Source of the DNA: Glandiceps talaboti
Lineage: Eukaryota; Hemichordata; Enteropneusta; Spengelidae
Direction of reading: 5' to 3'
NCBI RefSeq assembly: GCF_964340395.1
Contig: NC_135569.1
Location: 16,711,019-16,775,018 of the forward strand
Length of the DNA: 64,000 bases
Shown: in pieces, positions 22,236 to 33,261 of the stretch
How the letters are laid out: every line of letters begins with the position of its first letter
Numbering within the stretch: position 1 is the stretch's first letter
Notes under the pieces: model-generated
Databases searched by the model: none
Seen by the model: only the letters and a program-made list of their open reading frames with translations
What the model was told of the DNA's origin: nothing
Translations under genes and position numbers: made by a program

Positions 22236-23386
22236 GATATCCATGGCATAAAGTAGTGTGCTGATATAGAAATGAAAGAAAGTGCATTTTGCGGATGATT
22301 TAATTGACTTGTTTTTTGACCTGTGAAAAATCCGTTGAGGTGCTATTTCAAGTGTTAAAGAAATTCCAGTTGTGCTCTGGTCTGAAGGTTAACACAGAGA
22401 AGACGGAAGGGGTGTGGCTTGGCCCATGGAAGGGGAGAGGGGAGTTAAAGTTTGGGGTACGATGGCCTACCACCCCTGTCAAAATTGTTGGAGTCTATTT
22501 CGCGTACAACCAGAGGGAGGTTGAAATATTGAATAGTAGTACAGCACTAAATAAAATGAAAAGTGTCATAAACACTTGGAAAACAAGAAAACTTTCCCTT
22601 TTTGTGAAAGTTCATTAAAACTTTGGCTGTGTCTCAGTTTTCATATATATTAAATTGTGCTGTGCTCCCAAAAGATGTTCTCCAAAACATAAATAAGTTG
22701 ATCTTCAACTTCCTCTGAGATGGACGGGACAAAGTTGCAAGGAAAACCCTGATAGGGGAGGTGGGCCAAGGTGGGCCAAGGTGGGCCAAGGTGGACTAAG
22801 GTGGACTAGGGGTACCAGACCTGACCATAATGAAAAAATAACAACGTATCCTAATAAAGAAGTTCTTGAACACTGACTTCACTCACCCCTGGACAACATT
22901 TGTGAAAAAAGCATTAGAGAAAATAGGAGGAAAATTGATCTTCAAATGTAATTACAATATAAACACCCTACCTATTATTGGTGATGTACACCCTTTTTGA
23001 GGGAATGTATGGAGTCGTGGGCCAGTGTGACAGAGGACTTCTATGGAGAATTCAATCAAATAATTTGGAACAACAAACATATAAAGATAGGGGAATGTCA
23101 ATTTACTATCCAGAATTTGTTGAACATGGTATAATGAGAATTTCAGATCTGTATATGGAAAATCAATTATACCATGGCGTGAGCTGGCACTCTCTCAACT
23201 ATCCCCCATTTTCAAACTAAAGTGGATAGGCATTTTACATGCGATTACAGAAAATCTAAAGAATATAGATGATTATATAGATGATGTCTGCATGAACATA
23301 TCAGGTATTGCAACTCCTATAGAGGATAATCACAAAACACAAACTAAAGTCAGAACTCATCGACAGAAAATTTACCAAACCAAGCA

Positions 23387-23935
23387 GTGAAAAGAAACTT
23401 GAAAGAGACCTGGGAGTTGGCCTACTGCAATGGCATAAAATGTATTAAACAAATTCTCAAAGTCACAGTCTATATCAAATCAAGAGAGTTCCAGTTTAAA
23501 ATTCTGCATAATATACTGTACACAAACGAGAAACTGTACAAATTAAACCCAGTAAAGTTCCCCACAAACCTCTGTAGCTTCTGTCATGCGGTCTCAGAGA
23601 CCATAGAACACTTATTTTACAACTGTAAACACACTCATGGTATCTGGGAACCAATAATAACTGTATGGGGAAAAGCACTTGAGTTAAGGACTGTTCCTAG
23701 CAAAATCTGCCTAATTTTGTCAGACCCAGATGAGACACTTTTACTCAATTTTATAAGCCTTATAGTTAGAAAATACATTTACTCCTGTAAAAGAAAGGAA
23801 TCCCTTCCTGTGTTCAGAGAACTGTACAACCAATTTAAACTACTTTATAAGTATGAACACTTTATCGCAAAGAAAAACCACAAACTCATACCTTTTCTAA
23901 AGAAATGGACCCCCCTCATTCCATATGTATCATAA
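23387..23935 (+). pseudogene. LINE ORF2 C-terminus with zinc-finger-like motif
   Basis: An open frame of 182 codons forms the end of the LINE protein. It holds the pattern C-x2-C-x8-H-x4-C within LCSFCHAVSETIEHLFYNCK, like the RT-associated zinc-binding domain of L1/Tx1-clade and plant LINEs. It ends ~120 bp before the A-rich tail. It is separated from the RT frames by stops and shifts, so it cannot be made as one protein. Confidence 0.82.
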
Positions 23936-24137
23936 ATGGTAATGGATTGCAATGTAAACATTGCTCTTTTGAGAACTGGAATGTAACATGACATGTATAT
24001 CTGTACAAATAACATCCAATAAAATACCTTAAATTACAAAAATAAAAAGGAAAAAAAAGTGTTGACGTTGTGTTCGATCATTAGTGATCAGAATAGTGAT
24101 ATCAAGAAAATGACAACATAAACTGCCAGTTCTTTAA

Positions 24138-25755
24138 CTCTTTCACCACCATTGGCCTCATGGGATTGTTTGTGCTCCACCAGCCCCCTCACTAACATAA
24201 AGTGAGAGTGAGTGGTATGCAATCAAATTGATACAAAAATCCTTAGAATTGCCCAATCTTTGAAAATTAGGTATCATTTTACTGGAAAATAAATTGTCTA
24301 TATCATACTTACAAATAATCAGATTCAAATATCACATTCACAACTGAAATTTGGGTTAAAATAAGAAAATATTGGTAAAAAAAACCTGTGTTGTTTATTT
24401 ATTGACATGTCACAAATAAACAAAACATTTATATAACAAACTAAATTCAAAATACCAACATTTATGTTTCTACAAAATTATGTGTACTGGTTAAATGGTC
24501 AAAATCGGCGAAAATTTGGCAGAAAATGTTATTTTCAGTCGTATTAAATTTGAACGGAAAAAAATAACGGCTCTCTAATCTGATTACGACGCAATTAGTC
24601 GGTCCCGCACCGACAATGAAAGGGACAAAAATACCTGAAGTCGTTGCACCAATACCTTCAGAAAAATCAGTTTGTGTAATTATATATCATTATTTGACAG
24701 AACAACAAAAAATTATCACCAAATTTATGCTCAAAATGAGTAAAAAATGCCCACAAGTTGGTAGTATACGAGTCCAAATCGGGACGCCAAAGTGGCGCTT
24801 TTTGCCAACATGCTGTACCCACAAAACCAAATATGCAGTCGGGACTTTGAAGTTACGTTGCGATAATCTGATCCTTCCATTTCCTGCATTGAGTTCACTC
24901 AGTCATCTCCTTGTATAAAACATCGTATTCATAGTCAAAATTGAGTGGAAATTTCTACGAACAGCACCGTTATTTACATTGTAAGTTACGTTAGGGGAGA
25001 CAGATTTTGCTTCGGCGATGTTGAAGTTTGAATTTTACGTTGAAAAACGCACATAAAAAATCCGATTCGTAAAATCGCCCGTATCGTGCATAAATTTCCC
25101 TCCACTGACCCTTACACGCTGAGCTAGTACAAATACAAGTCATTACTGAGATGTAACAAAAGAAATAAAACCAAAATAATCCATTTTATAGCCAAAAATT
25201 ACAACCAAGACGTTAGTATGGGAGTCGGTACCTGTCACAAGATTGCGTAAATTTGCCGACATTCAAAAATTCAACCGTAAACTGCCGCCGGCAGCTCATA
25301 CGGACTTAGCGGGAATTTGATGCTTACACACAAGTACAATGTGTTCCCACAGCTAAATACTTGTATTCAATGATGTATTTCGAGTCAAATTCAGTCGAAA
25401 TATTCAAAGACAGTGACATAATTTATATCGTAGACCATGTTATGAGAGCCGTTAATTATATCCGCCATGTTTAAATTCGATCTTGTGGGCGAAAAACGCA
25501 CGTAAAATTACGATCGCTCGTCATTTGGATCGCAGCTCTCGATACCGTTCACTATCATACATTCAAAATGGCAGGCAATATAAACAAGGCTAATACGCAT
25601 GTGTGGAACTAGTTATGGCAGCAAATTTTGCAGCAATTGCTGCCTTTGAATGGTTTTACGGCAAGATAGGTGAATGAACTTTGGCGTCCCGGTATACCGG
25701 GTACTGGTGGGCGCCCTAGCGCGTCCCGGTATACCGGGTACTGGTGGTGAAAGGG
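24138..25755. mobile_element. PiggyBac-like non-autonomous element at TTAA
   Basis: It is flanked by TTAA at 24134-24137 and 25756-25759. Terminal inverted repeats read CTCTTTCACCACCA on the left and the complement of CCCTTTCACCACCA on the right. Removal restores the P-element sequence CTTTAAAACCCAATCATAG. The right subterminal region has two copies of GTCCCGGTATACCGGGTACT, each with a 14 bp CCCGGTATACCGGG palindrome. The 100-codon frame at 24616-24918 has no DDE transposase motif. TTAA target and TIR start fit piggyBac; no transposase is encoded. Confidence 0.85.
25684..25747. repeat. Paired palindromes in the piggyBac-like right end
   Basis: GCGTCCCGGTATACCGGGTA occurs twice, about 36 bp apart, each ending in CTGGTGG, next to the right terminus (CTGGTGGTGAAAGGG). 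The CCCGGTATACCGGG core is a perfect palindrome. Subterminal repeats of this sort are often transposase-binding sites, which is an inference here. Confidence 0.8.
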
Positions 25756-25802
25756 TTAAAACCCAATCATAGTGGGGACTATGTCATTCTCAATGACTTG
25801 TT

Positions 25803-26470
25803 TCTTGTTTAAATTTTGTCTAAATAAATGAACCCTTTAAACATACTGCAACAATACGAAGGCACTAATCAATATTTCCTGTCACCAACTCGTATTGTGC
25901 AACCCCCAATTTTTGAATTCAGTATGCTGAAGCTATTTCTGGGTCAGACTGTCCCATTCAATTGTTGATATAATTGTTATCTAGAAATCTTTAAATTATG
26001 TGTATGAGAAGGAATACAATTCATATTTCTATTACTCAACTACTGAGAACAGAAAGTCAAGGTTGTATGTGAAAAAGTAGTGTAAGCGATATGACTTTGA
26101 ATCTCTTCTCATGTCTAGCTGTCTGAGATACTGAGATAGATAAAATTTCAGATTAAAACATAGCCAGTCACACAGTCATTAACATCATATGATGTCTTTG
26201 TTAATCAATCTCAGAATTTGCCAATAATAAGTTAATGTTTACAGGGGGAATGCCCAATTATGGTACATTTGTCATATCAGGATGGTACTTACTACACTGT
26301 TGACATCATTCTAACAATTGGTGGTTTACTCATTTGCATGAACAACTTTTGGTTCATGATTTCTCATTGAACTGACCCTGAAAAAGAGAAATCTTGAGAA
26401 TTGGAGGCACTGATAGCCTCTATACTAACAAAGAAGTAATAATGAAAATATTGACTGTGATTTGTTGTAG
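25803..26470. other. Intron-like sequence
   Basis: No repeat family is recognised. The segment ends with an acceptor (TTTGTTGTAG) for the next spectrin exon. Confidence 0.45.
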
Positions 26471-26620
26471 GACAAAGCATACCAACGTAAACAAGATTTA
26501 GACTACTCCTTACAAGTACACCAGTATTTTGCTGATGCCAAAGAAGCAGAGTCCTGGATGAAGGAGAAGGAACGTATTGTGAGTAGCGATGACTATGGTA
26601 AAGATGAAGTTGAAGCTAAA
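26471..26620 (+). CDS. Alpha-spectrin-like exon (repeat just before SH3)
   Basis: This 150 bp exon (50 codons, phase 0-0) has acceptor TTTGTTGTAG and donor GTAAGA. It encodes a segment with QRKQDLDYSLQVHQYFADAK followed by EAESWMKEKERIVSSDDYGKDE. This is the start of the spectrin repeat that in alpha-spectrin contains the SH3 insertion, with the invariant helix-A tryptophan in ESWM. Similarity to vertebrate non-erythroid alpha-spectrin is high and the frame is intact. A 2.5 kb TIR element begins only 20 bp after the donor. Confidence 0.92.
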
Positions 26621-26640
26621 GTAAGACAAAAACTAAATAA

Positions 26641-29145
26641 TTACAGTCATCGCAGTAATTTCCCGCACAGCAACTTAACGATGTTGCCAGCTAATTAGTG
26701 AGCAATATTGAGAGTTAAATTGACAATTACCGAGACACGTGTGTGTTTTGTAACTGATGTGGACACATGCTGACTCAGCAGAAACTCGTTTCTGTATTTA
26801 TGTTACAATGTTTACACAAATGGCTCAACAAATTTCAAGTACATATACTTTCTGAATGGCGTGACTGCTTGCTGTATCATGAGTATAAGAACAACAAAGT
26901 TTTTGAGATGTGTATAGAAATATCCTAGGTCACAGTATCACCGTATAAAAAATAGATGCATGCATGCGTTTTCTTGAAACGCTATTCATAAAGTAACTAG
27001 CCTAAGAAGTTGCCGGTAATTTTTTACCAACACATTTGAAGGTCACACTTGCAAGTAATTTATACTTCGCATTGTAGACTAAATATCCCGATTGACATAG
27101 TCTGGACTGATGTACTCTGGCTCTGAATGTATCAAAGCATACAGATAGACAACGTTGTTGACATTAATTTTGATTGACACTTCCATTAGATAGCAATGAA
27201 CCGTGTAGACAAATTTGATAGGATCATTCTTCTTCTACATGACTGTTGGCAAGCCTTTGATTTCGACATAATTTTGCCATTTTCTGGTTTTTAGATTTTA
27301 TTCGCTACTCCGTTTGCCCCTGTCATTCAACGTCTCTAATTCTCAAATCATGATAGTTTGACATGCCAATATAGTACAGCAGATAGCCTACACAGCGGAG
27401 AACCATCGCCGGTTTCAGTATGAGTAAACAACAGATAACTAATTTCTTTTCTCCGGCTAGTAAGCCAGGTAGGAGTGATGGAAATGATGAACAAACTGCT
27501 AATATCGCAACGAGACAGCAGGCAAATTGTGCCTTCCGAAATACTTCAAATGCTAAGCCTTTCGTTGTTATGGTGGAAAATTTGCACTTTCGTATGTGAT
27601 CTGTGCACTGTGTGAATGTCTGTTACTGTACATACAATGTATAACAATGTCAGTATGTATCAAATATCTTGTATCGTCTTTACTTTAATTTATTTTAAGT
27701 GACCAATGATTGAGTTAATGTACAAAATCTTCAGAGGAATTAGTGTGGTGTAGACATTCACTGGTAGAAAAGTAAAAAATGATTCACGCAATACTCAACT
27801 TCCAAACATGTACTGCACTGGTGAAATGACACAATATATGTTATCAATTTCACATTGCACATCAGTCATCTGCTATGAAATATTTGAGTAAACCAAACGA
27901 AAAAAAAATCCTACTGAACACTAATTGTACGTAATAAGTGATGTTTAGAACTACCTGCATTTATTAATTACGTTACTCCATCTGACTTGCATATGTAAAA
28001 TGAGACGGGTTACCCCAGTCACTCCATTACTTTTCTGAGTACGGACTGAAAAACTTCAAGATAGAAATATCGTAAAATTAAAACCCAAGAACAAGTATCT
28101 AAAATGTAGACATCAATAACAACTTTTACACAAATGATATATTCACAGATACATGTACCTCCAGTGCTCATAGTGTTTGAACTTCTATGGCTGTGAGGCT
28201 CATATGTCGGCCTAAATGTAGCATTAGACTTATAACCAAAAGTCAATACAAAGGAAATCCACAAAAAGAGAATATTTACGGTGCTGTCTTGGCAACAACT
28301 TCTTTGATAGCAGTTTCTGTAAATATGTTGGCGAAGACATCGTGTGCTCTAATATAAGGTATCTTTTCACATAACGAAAATATATCTGACATGTGTTAAA
28401 TTCTGGGCAATACAGTGGTTGAAATAACAAATTAACATGTCTTAGTCTCCTAATATTTCACGTAAGATTGGTTCGACAATTCGACCATGAGGAAAACCAA
28501 AAAGTAGCAACATTTTGAAAGGTGTAGTACACTGACATCGTGCTCACGTTTTCAGGGTGATCGCGTCTATTTGCATTGTCGTTAGAGAAATTCTAGCGAT
28601 TGCTTCCAGTCAAACATTGGAACAGAAAAAAGGCACAAAAACAGAGGATAGAACCCTTAAAACCACACGCTACACGCTACATGTTGTTATTGCAGCTAGT
28701 ATAAGACATGGTTTGAGTGAACCTCATAAACATTACATGGAAGGCCGATTCATTGAAGGGGTGGGCAGTGTGGTACATCAATCATAATAACAATATTTAT
28801 GATTAGTTACCGACTTTGATGGGGTTTTTTTTTTACACATTGATGGTGTTAAATAAAGATTAGCAAGCTTACCAAAGTGTGATAGTAAAGTTGAGTATAT
28901 AAATACAAATATGTTTATGCCAACTTATAACCTGTACATGAAATGGTTTCTTCCGGACAAAGTTTTATGACTTCACCCGTGGCGCTACCCCACTGTTCTA
29001 ATAAACAAGAAAGGCCTAAGGATGCAGCGACATCAGTTACAATATAAACATGTGTCTCGGTAATTGTCGATCGAACTCTATTGTACATTAATTAGCTGGC
29101 AACATCAGTAGTTTGCTGTCCGGGAAATTACTGCGATGACTGTAA
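26641..29145. mobile_element. 2.5 kb TIR element in a spectrin intron
   Basis: About 100 bp at each end form diverged inverted repeats. The left starts TTACAGTCATCGCAGTAATT; the right ends AATTACTGCGATGACTGTAA. Further in, both arms share GATGTTGCCAGCTAATTA and GACAATTACCGAGACAC. The target duplication is ambiguous (AATT fits if the TIR starts ACAGTC), so the superfamily is not assigned. The only notable frame is 27420-27599. No transposase catalytic domain is visible. Confidence 0.8.
27420..27599 (+). CDS. Short frame with PIP-box-like start inside the TIR element
   Basis: A 59-codon frame starts MSKQQITNFFSPASKPGR. KQQITNFF resembles a PCNA-interacting (PIP) box (Q-x-x-hydrophobic-x-x-F-F) except that position 1 is Lys. 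Such N-terminal QxxIxxFF-like segments occur in proteins acting at replication forks and in some transposases. The frame ends at a TGA after HFRM. It could be the remnant N-terminus of the element's transposase or simply chance. No downstream continuation is recognised. Confidence 0.4.
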   Translation: MSKQQITNFFSPASKPGRSDGNDEQTANIATRQQANCAFRNTSNAKPFVVMVENLHFRM

Positions 29146-29701
29146 TTGGTTGTAAGTTGAAATTTGGATATTAGAGGCACACCAGTAACAACGTGAAGTT
29201 CTGATGTAGAAGCAACCAACAATCTATCATCCTTACCTCATCCTTCATTGCTCTGGTTGAAATTGAGGAAAACTTTGACATTTGATATTAATCTTGAAAT
29301 GTATGATTTTAGAGGTAGGCATACAGTCAGTAATCTGACATTGTCTTTTTTGTTTGGTTGAGGAAATTGTAATGTTTTGAATATAGTAGTGGACTTTGTA
29401 CATGTAGCTTGTTGTTCATTGTCCATTGCTACTGATGTATAACAAGTTATTGGTAAATGATGGAGTAACTTATGCAGCTAATTATGCAGGTCTATACTAT
29501 GATTAGGTAAAAACAGAAGCCAAAATGAGAAAGTTTGGAATTGTTATCACTGACCAGGTTTGTGTTGTATATTAGTAAATCCTCATTTTATGTGCTGCAC
29601 TGCTATAGCAGGTTGTCTGTTTTTAAGACAACGGTGGATATGAACATCTAATCTAATATAACAGTTTGGTAAAATACATATTTGTATGGTTTATTTGACA
29701 G
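29146..29701. other. Intron-like sequence
   Basis: No repeat family or extra exon is recognised. It ends with the acceptor TTATTTGACAG of the next spectrin exon. Confidence 0.45.
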
Positions 29702-29794
29702 TCTTTGTTGAAGAAACATGAAGTGTTGATGTCAGACTTGATAGCATACAGAACCGTCATTGATGCCTTGAGAAACCAAGCCATGGAATGTAGA
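29702..29794 (+). CDS. Alpha-spectrin-like exon (SLLKKHE, before SH3)
   Basis: This 93 bp exon (31 codons, phase 0-0) has acceptor TTGACAG and donor GTAAGT. It encodes SLLKKHEVLMSDLIAYRTVI then DALRNQAMECR. It matches the alpha-spectrin helix B segment that directly joins the previous exon (GKDE...) to the SH3 domain. The next exon, SH3 copy 2 at 30067, is in the correct order and phase, so 26471-30207 preserves the ancestral exon order. Confidence 0.9.
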
Positions 29795-30066
29795 GTAAGT
29801 CTATTGAGACTAGATGACAGCTATGACATTATGTTATAAAGTTTTACAGTAAAAATTGACTTTGTTCATTGTACTACAAGTATACCATTCTGAGCTTACT
29901 GAACTACAGTATTATTTGTTGTTAGTGAAAACTGTTCCTATTGTAGTAGATGAACAAACATTTTGAGCATTTTGTATGTACATTTATATATAGTATTTCC
30001 CAGAATATTAGGTTTGTAAATATGTTAGCACATTACTAAATTCTTACTATATTGTTTATGGTACAG

Positions 30067-30207
30067 CAACAAGAAGCCCCCATTGGTAATGATGTACTGG
30101 TAGGCAAGGAATGTGTACTTGCCGTGAACGATTATGTCGAGGAGAGTCCTTGTGAGGCGTCCATGAAGAAAGGTGACGTCCTGAATCTCGTCAATAGTGC
30201 TAACAAG
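30067..30207 (+). CDS. Alpha-spectrin SH3 first-half exon, copy 2 (in ancestral order)
   Basis: This is a 141 bp, 47-codon, phase 0-0 exon with acceptor TATGGTACAG and donor GTAATG. It encodes [20 protein letters not shown]. It differs from copy 1 by E for K and C for R in the RT-loop KSPRE region. The ALYDY motif is AVNDY, as in all copies. It follows the correct upstream exon. The matching second-half SH3 exon is not next; it appears only at 39081 and 40917, after the four-unit array. Confidence 0.9.
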
Positions 30208-30294
30208 GTAATGTCATTCCTGTACATTTCTTATGTTAAGTTATGTCATGTATGCTGACTAGTGGGCATTCCATTCCATTTTATCGTTTCATTT

Positions 30295-30540
30295 TTTTTA
30301 AGCACAACTGAACTGATAAGATTCATTAGTGTTATAGGCATTGCTAAGTGTCTCTGTCTGTCTCTGTGTATGTCAATATGTGTGTGTGGGTGTGTGTGTA
30401 TGTGTGCGTGCATGCGTACACGCCATGATATTTGGTACTACTAGAATTACCTCGGGTGTCTAGTTGAGAAAATTATTGTTCAAGTCAAAATGATCTTACC
30501 ATTGGTGTGTCATTGGGGTCAAAAAACACATGAACACAGA
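30295..30540 (+). mobile_element. Q-family element, truncated
   Basis: The 5' end AAGCACAACTGAACTGATAA, a TCTG/TG microsatellite (about 30352-30410) and a short piece of the core ('GATATTTGGTAC', 'GTGTCTAGTTGAGAA') are present. It runs into a tetranucleotide tract. It is in the same position relative to SH3 as the Q element at 15305, so it predates that duplication. Confidence 0.75.
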
Positions 30541-30618
30541 CAGATACATACCTACATACATACATACATACATACATACATACATACATACATACATACA
30601 TACATACATACATACATG
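30541..30618. repeat. (ACAT)n tetranucleotide microsatellite
   Basis: About nineteen TACA/ACAT units occur between a truncated Q element and a minus-strand LINE fragment. Confidence 0.92.
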
Positions 30619-30689
30619 CAAACTGTTTTGGCAATTCAAGGAGAGGAAACAGTGTCGGAATGGGAGAACTCTTTTCCTTACGAAGTAGT

Positions 30690-31215
30690 AAATTAGTCAC
30701 ACTAAATATCTGCTTGCTTGATTGACTCTGGGATTTTTTGGCTGAAGTAGTCAGTTTTGGCATTATGTAGAAGATCTGTTATGTGGTTCTTTGCATCCTG
30801 ATATAATTGTTTATGAACTGTCAAATTTGTCTTTCGCCATAAGTGCTCAGCATGACGACATTGTCGTTTTGCCTTCTCAGTCTGTCGTTTATAGAATATT
30901 ATACCAAAGATCACTTCGACGAGATGAAAGTCTCTGCGGCTTTACTGGCGCATGACTTACCATTTGAGTTTAATGTCGAGATCCTAGGCTGTTAAATGAT
31001 CAGATGGAGCTAGTATACTGTGAAGGTCTTCCATGCGGACAGTGTGATTTACATTATGAATGTTCTGTGTCATCTTCATGGTGATAATTGGAGGAGGTAG
31101 CGCCACATTGAGGTGACTGATAATGCAGAGATGGTTGGATATAATAACACCAGAAACTATTATAGACTGTACTAAGTCACTTTTCAATCTATGCACTTAA
31201 CCAATAATTATATCG
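30690..31215 (-). pseudogene. CR1-like LINE fragment (endonuclease end and linker)
   Basis: Read on the minus strand, 31196-30984 encodes ISNHLCIISHLNVALPPP, the end of an apurinic-type endonuclease; the usual SDH is SNH. 30914-30702 encodes KRQCRHAEHLWRKTNLTVHK then QLYQDAKNHITDLLHNAKTDYFSQKI, the linker between endonuclease and RT in CR1-like elements. The two parts are in different frames, and no RT domain follows. It lies in the intron between SH3 copy 2 and the tandem array. Confidence 0.75.
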
Positions 31216-31618
31216 ACCATATATGTTCTGACTCCTTGTTAAGGGTTTGGGTACTATAGTCACATGTTCATGTGAATGTATATCTATGACCTCCTTCACC
31301 CCTTTAAAACCACTGTGGCTGGACCATCAGAATGTTGGCATTCTCAATATTAATGTTGAGTATATAGTTTGTTTGAGTGTGCAGTGTGATAGAAGCAATA
31401 TAGAGATGGCTTTCATACTATGATTTGGTGTTTTATGTTGAATTAGGAAAATATCAGTATATTGAAAAAATACTTGCTAATTTGTTGTGTATGTTTTGAA
31501 ATTTGATATACAGGACTTGAATTTTGTATGTACATGTATATATAGTATTTCCCAGAATATTAGGTTTGTAAATATGTTAGCACATTGCTAAATTCTTACT
31601 ATATTGTTTATGGTACAG

Positions 31619-31759
31619 CAACAAGAAGCCCCCATTGGCAATGATGTACTGGTAGGCAAGGAATGTGTACTTGCCGTGAACGATTATGTCGAGAAGAGTC
31701 CTCGCGAGGTGTCCATGAAGAAAGGTTATGTCCTGAATCTCGTCAATAGTGCTAACAAG
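31619..31759 (+). CDS. SH3 first-half exon, array unit 1
   Basis: This 47-codon exon is open, with consensus splice sites as in copies 1 and 2. It reads APIGND and [10 protein letters not shown]. The KKGD-to-KKGY change marks all four array units against the two outside copies. In the alpha-spectrin SH3 fold this aspartate sits just after the distal part of the RT loop. The downstream half of the domain (DWWK...QGFVP) is not encoded in the unit. Confidence 0.88.
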
Positions 31760-31967
31760 GTAATGTCATTCCTGTACATTTCTTATGTTAAGTTATGTCA
31801 TGTATGCTGACTAGTGGGCATTCCATTCCATTTTATCGTTTCATTTTTTAGCACAACTAGTGTGATTTGATGTTTAATGTTGAATTAGGACAATTTAGTA
31901 TATGTATAACAATCATTGAAAAAACACTTGCTAATCTGTTGTGTATGTTTTGAAATTTGATATACAG

Positions 31968-32059
31968 GATTTAAATTTCCGTTGGACAGCTTTGGAACAA
32001 GTGGCTGATGAATGTAGTACCAGTCTTGGCAGTGCTCATGATGTACACAGGTTCTTTAG
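31968..32059 (+). CDS. DLN spectrin exon, array unit 1
   Basis: This 92 bp exon (phase 0 in, phase 2 out) has acceptor TGATATACAG and donor GTGAGA. It encodes DLNFRWTALEQVADECSTSL then GSAHDVHRFF, matching the alpha-spectrin linker/helix segment with ELNxRW and LGSAHEVQRF. In normal order this exon follows the YTH exon; here it precedes it. Its phase-2 end is the same as that of the SH3 second-half exon, so splicing into YTH remains in frame. Confidence 0.88.
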
Positions 32060-32322
32060 GTGAGAAATAACTCTTGGGTAGATTGTAAGTGTGTGTATAA
32101 GTGAGTAGATGAATTAGTGATAGCCAGCTAGGATAGAGTATGATATGTTGCTAATGATTTGTTATGACTGAAAATTCCACAGCTTTGTAGTATATGGAAA
32201 GTTTAGGGAATATAATATGAGCTATCAGATCTGACAAACCAAATACTGTGCATATTGACACACCAGTAACATTATCAAATTGGCTAAAGTAAAGTACTAA
32301 AATGTGTTTAATTTCTGTTTAG

Positions 32323-32629
32323 ATACACACATTTGCTGGAGACAGCTAACAATAGAAAACAACGTTGTCTGGAAGACTCATGCAAACAACACATACAGAG
32401 ATGTGAAGTACGTGATCTCTTAGTCTGGATGAATGATAAAGAGGCAATCACTGTCTCCTCTGAAGTCGGTGACTATTTGGGACAAGTGGATGGTCAACAG
32501 AAGAAATTTGCTGATTTCCCCAAGGACTTGGCAGCCAACAAGGCCACACTGACAGAAATTATTGAAATTTCTACCGCCATACATGTTGAAAGTAGTCATG
32601 AAATACAGTGTGTGGCTGCTTGTATCCAG
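32323..32629 (+). CDS. YTH spectrin-repeat exon, array unit 1
   Basis: This 307 bp exon (phase 2 in, phase 0 out) has acceptor TTTCTGTTTAG and donor GTTAGC. It encodes about 102 residues from YTHLLETANNRKQRCLEDSC to the end ...VAACIQ. It contains LLVWMNDKEA, SSEVGDYLGQVDGQQKKFAD and DFPKDLAANKATLTEI. This is the full repeat that follows the SH3 domain in alpha-spectrin. The frame is intact. Unit-specific residues are EAI, GDY and EIQ. Splicing into the next SH3 exon would keep frame, giving a 180-residue repeating product. Confidence 0.9.
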
Positions 32630-33261
32630 GTTAGCAAGTGTACCATGCTATGATTAATTGAGTTTGGTCTTAAACCCTAATGTTTGAATTCTATATAATC
32701 ATATGAAACTTTGTAAACCAAATTAGATTTTAATGATTGAGAATATAGTAAGAAAGTTTGAACATGATATTAAACTCTGGATAAAATTCTGTATTTTCAT
32801 GAGCTTTCTGACTCTGTGTCTGGTGACATGATCGTCTGATGACATACTAGGATTTCTTTAGAAGATTGTTGTACATGTAGATGTAAATGTGTATGAATGG
32901 CCGGCCTCCTTCACCCCTTTAAAACCACTGTGGCTTGACCACCAGAATTTTGGCACTCTCAATATTAATGTTGAGTATACATGTATATACACATAGTTAG
33001 TTGGCGTGTACAGTCTAAGAAGAGTCATATAGACAGGGATTTCATAGTGTGATTTGATGTTTTATGTTGAATTAGGACAATTCAGTGTATATGTATAACA
33101 ATCATTGGAAAAACACTTGCTAATTTGTTGTGTATGTTTTGAAATTTGATATACAGGACTTGAATTTTGTATGTACATGTATATATAGTATTTTCCAGAA
33201 TATTAGGTTTGTAAATATGTTAGCACATTGCTAAATTCTTACTATATTGTTTATGGTACAG

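Larger units (their letters stand above)
21468..24056 (+). mobile_element. 5'-truncated Tx1/L1-like LINE, inactivated
   Basis: This ~2.6 kb non-LTR retrotransposon remnant is bounded by 17 bp target duplications and an A-rich 3' end. Reverse transcriptase motifs occur in order: KSPGNDGLTVEFYK, NWRPIISLIN, AIDFEKEFDSVDW (domain A aspartate) and SRGIRQGDPLS. After a deletion and frameshift comes FADDL (about 22289-22303, catalytic DD), then GLKVNTEKTEG. A C-terminal CSFCHAVSETIEHLFYNC zinc-finger-like segment lies at about 23572-23625. RT order and the C-terminal CCHC-like finger fit Tx1/L1-clade elements. The endonuclease domain and ORF1 are missing by 5' truncation. Several frameshifts and stops make it non-functional. 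Confidence 0.88.
21445..25802 (+). mobile_element. P-family element copy D, split by two insertions
   Basis: Only the 3' part of P is present. Fragments are 21445-21467, 24057-24137 (GATCAGAATAGTGATATC... to CTTTAA) and 25756-25802 (AACCCAATCATAGTGGGGAC, hairpin, CTTGTT). The LINE at 21468 and the piggyBac-like element at 24138 separate them. Joining the fragments reproduces the order of copies B and C. Confidence 0.75.

Noticed and set aside
21974-22249. 91-codon minus frame opposite the LINE RT
   Set aside because: It is a shadow of the + strand RT frame, which has clear motifs.
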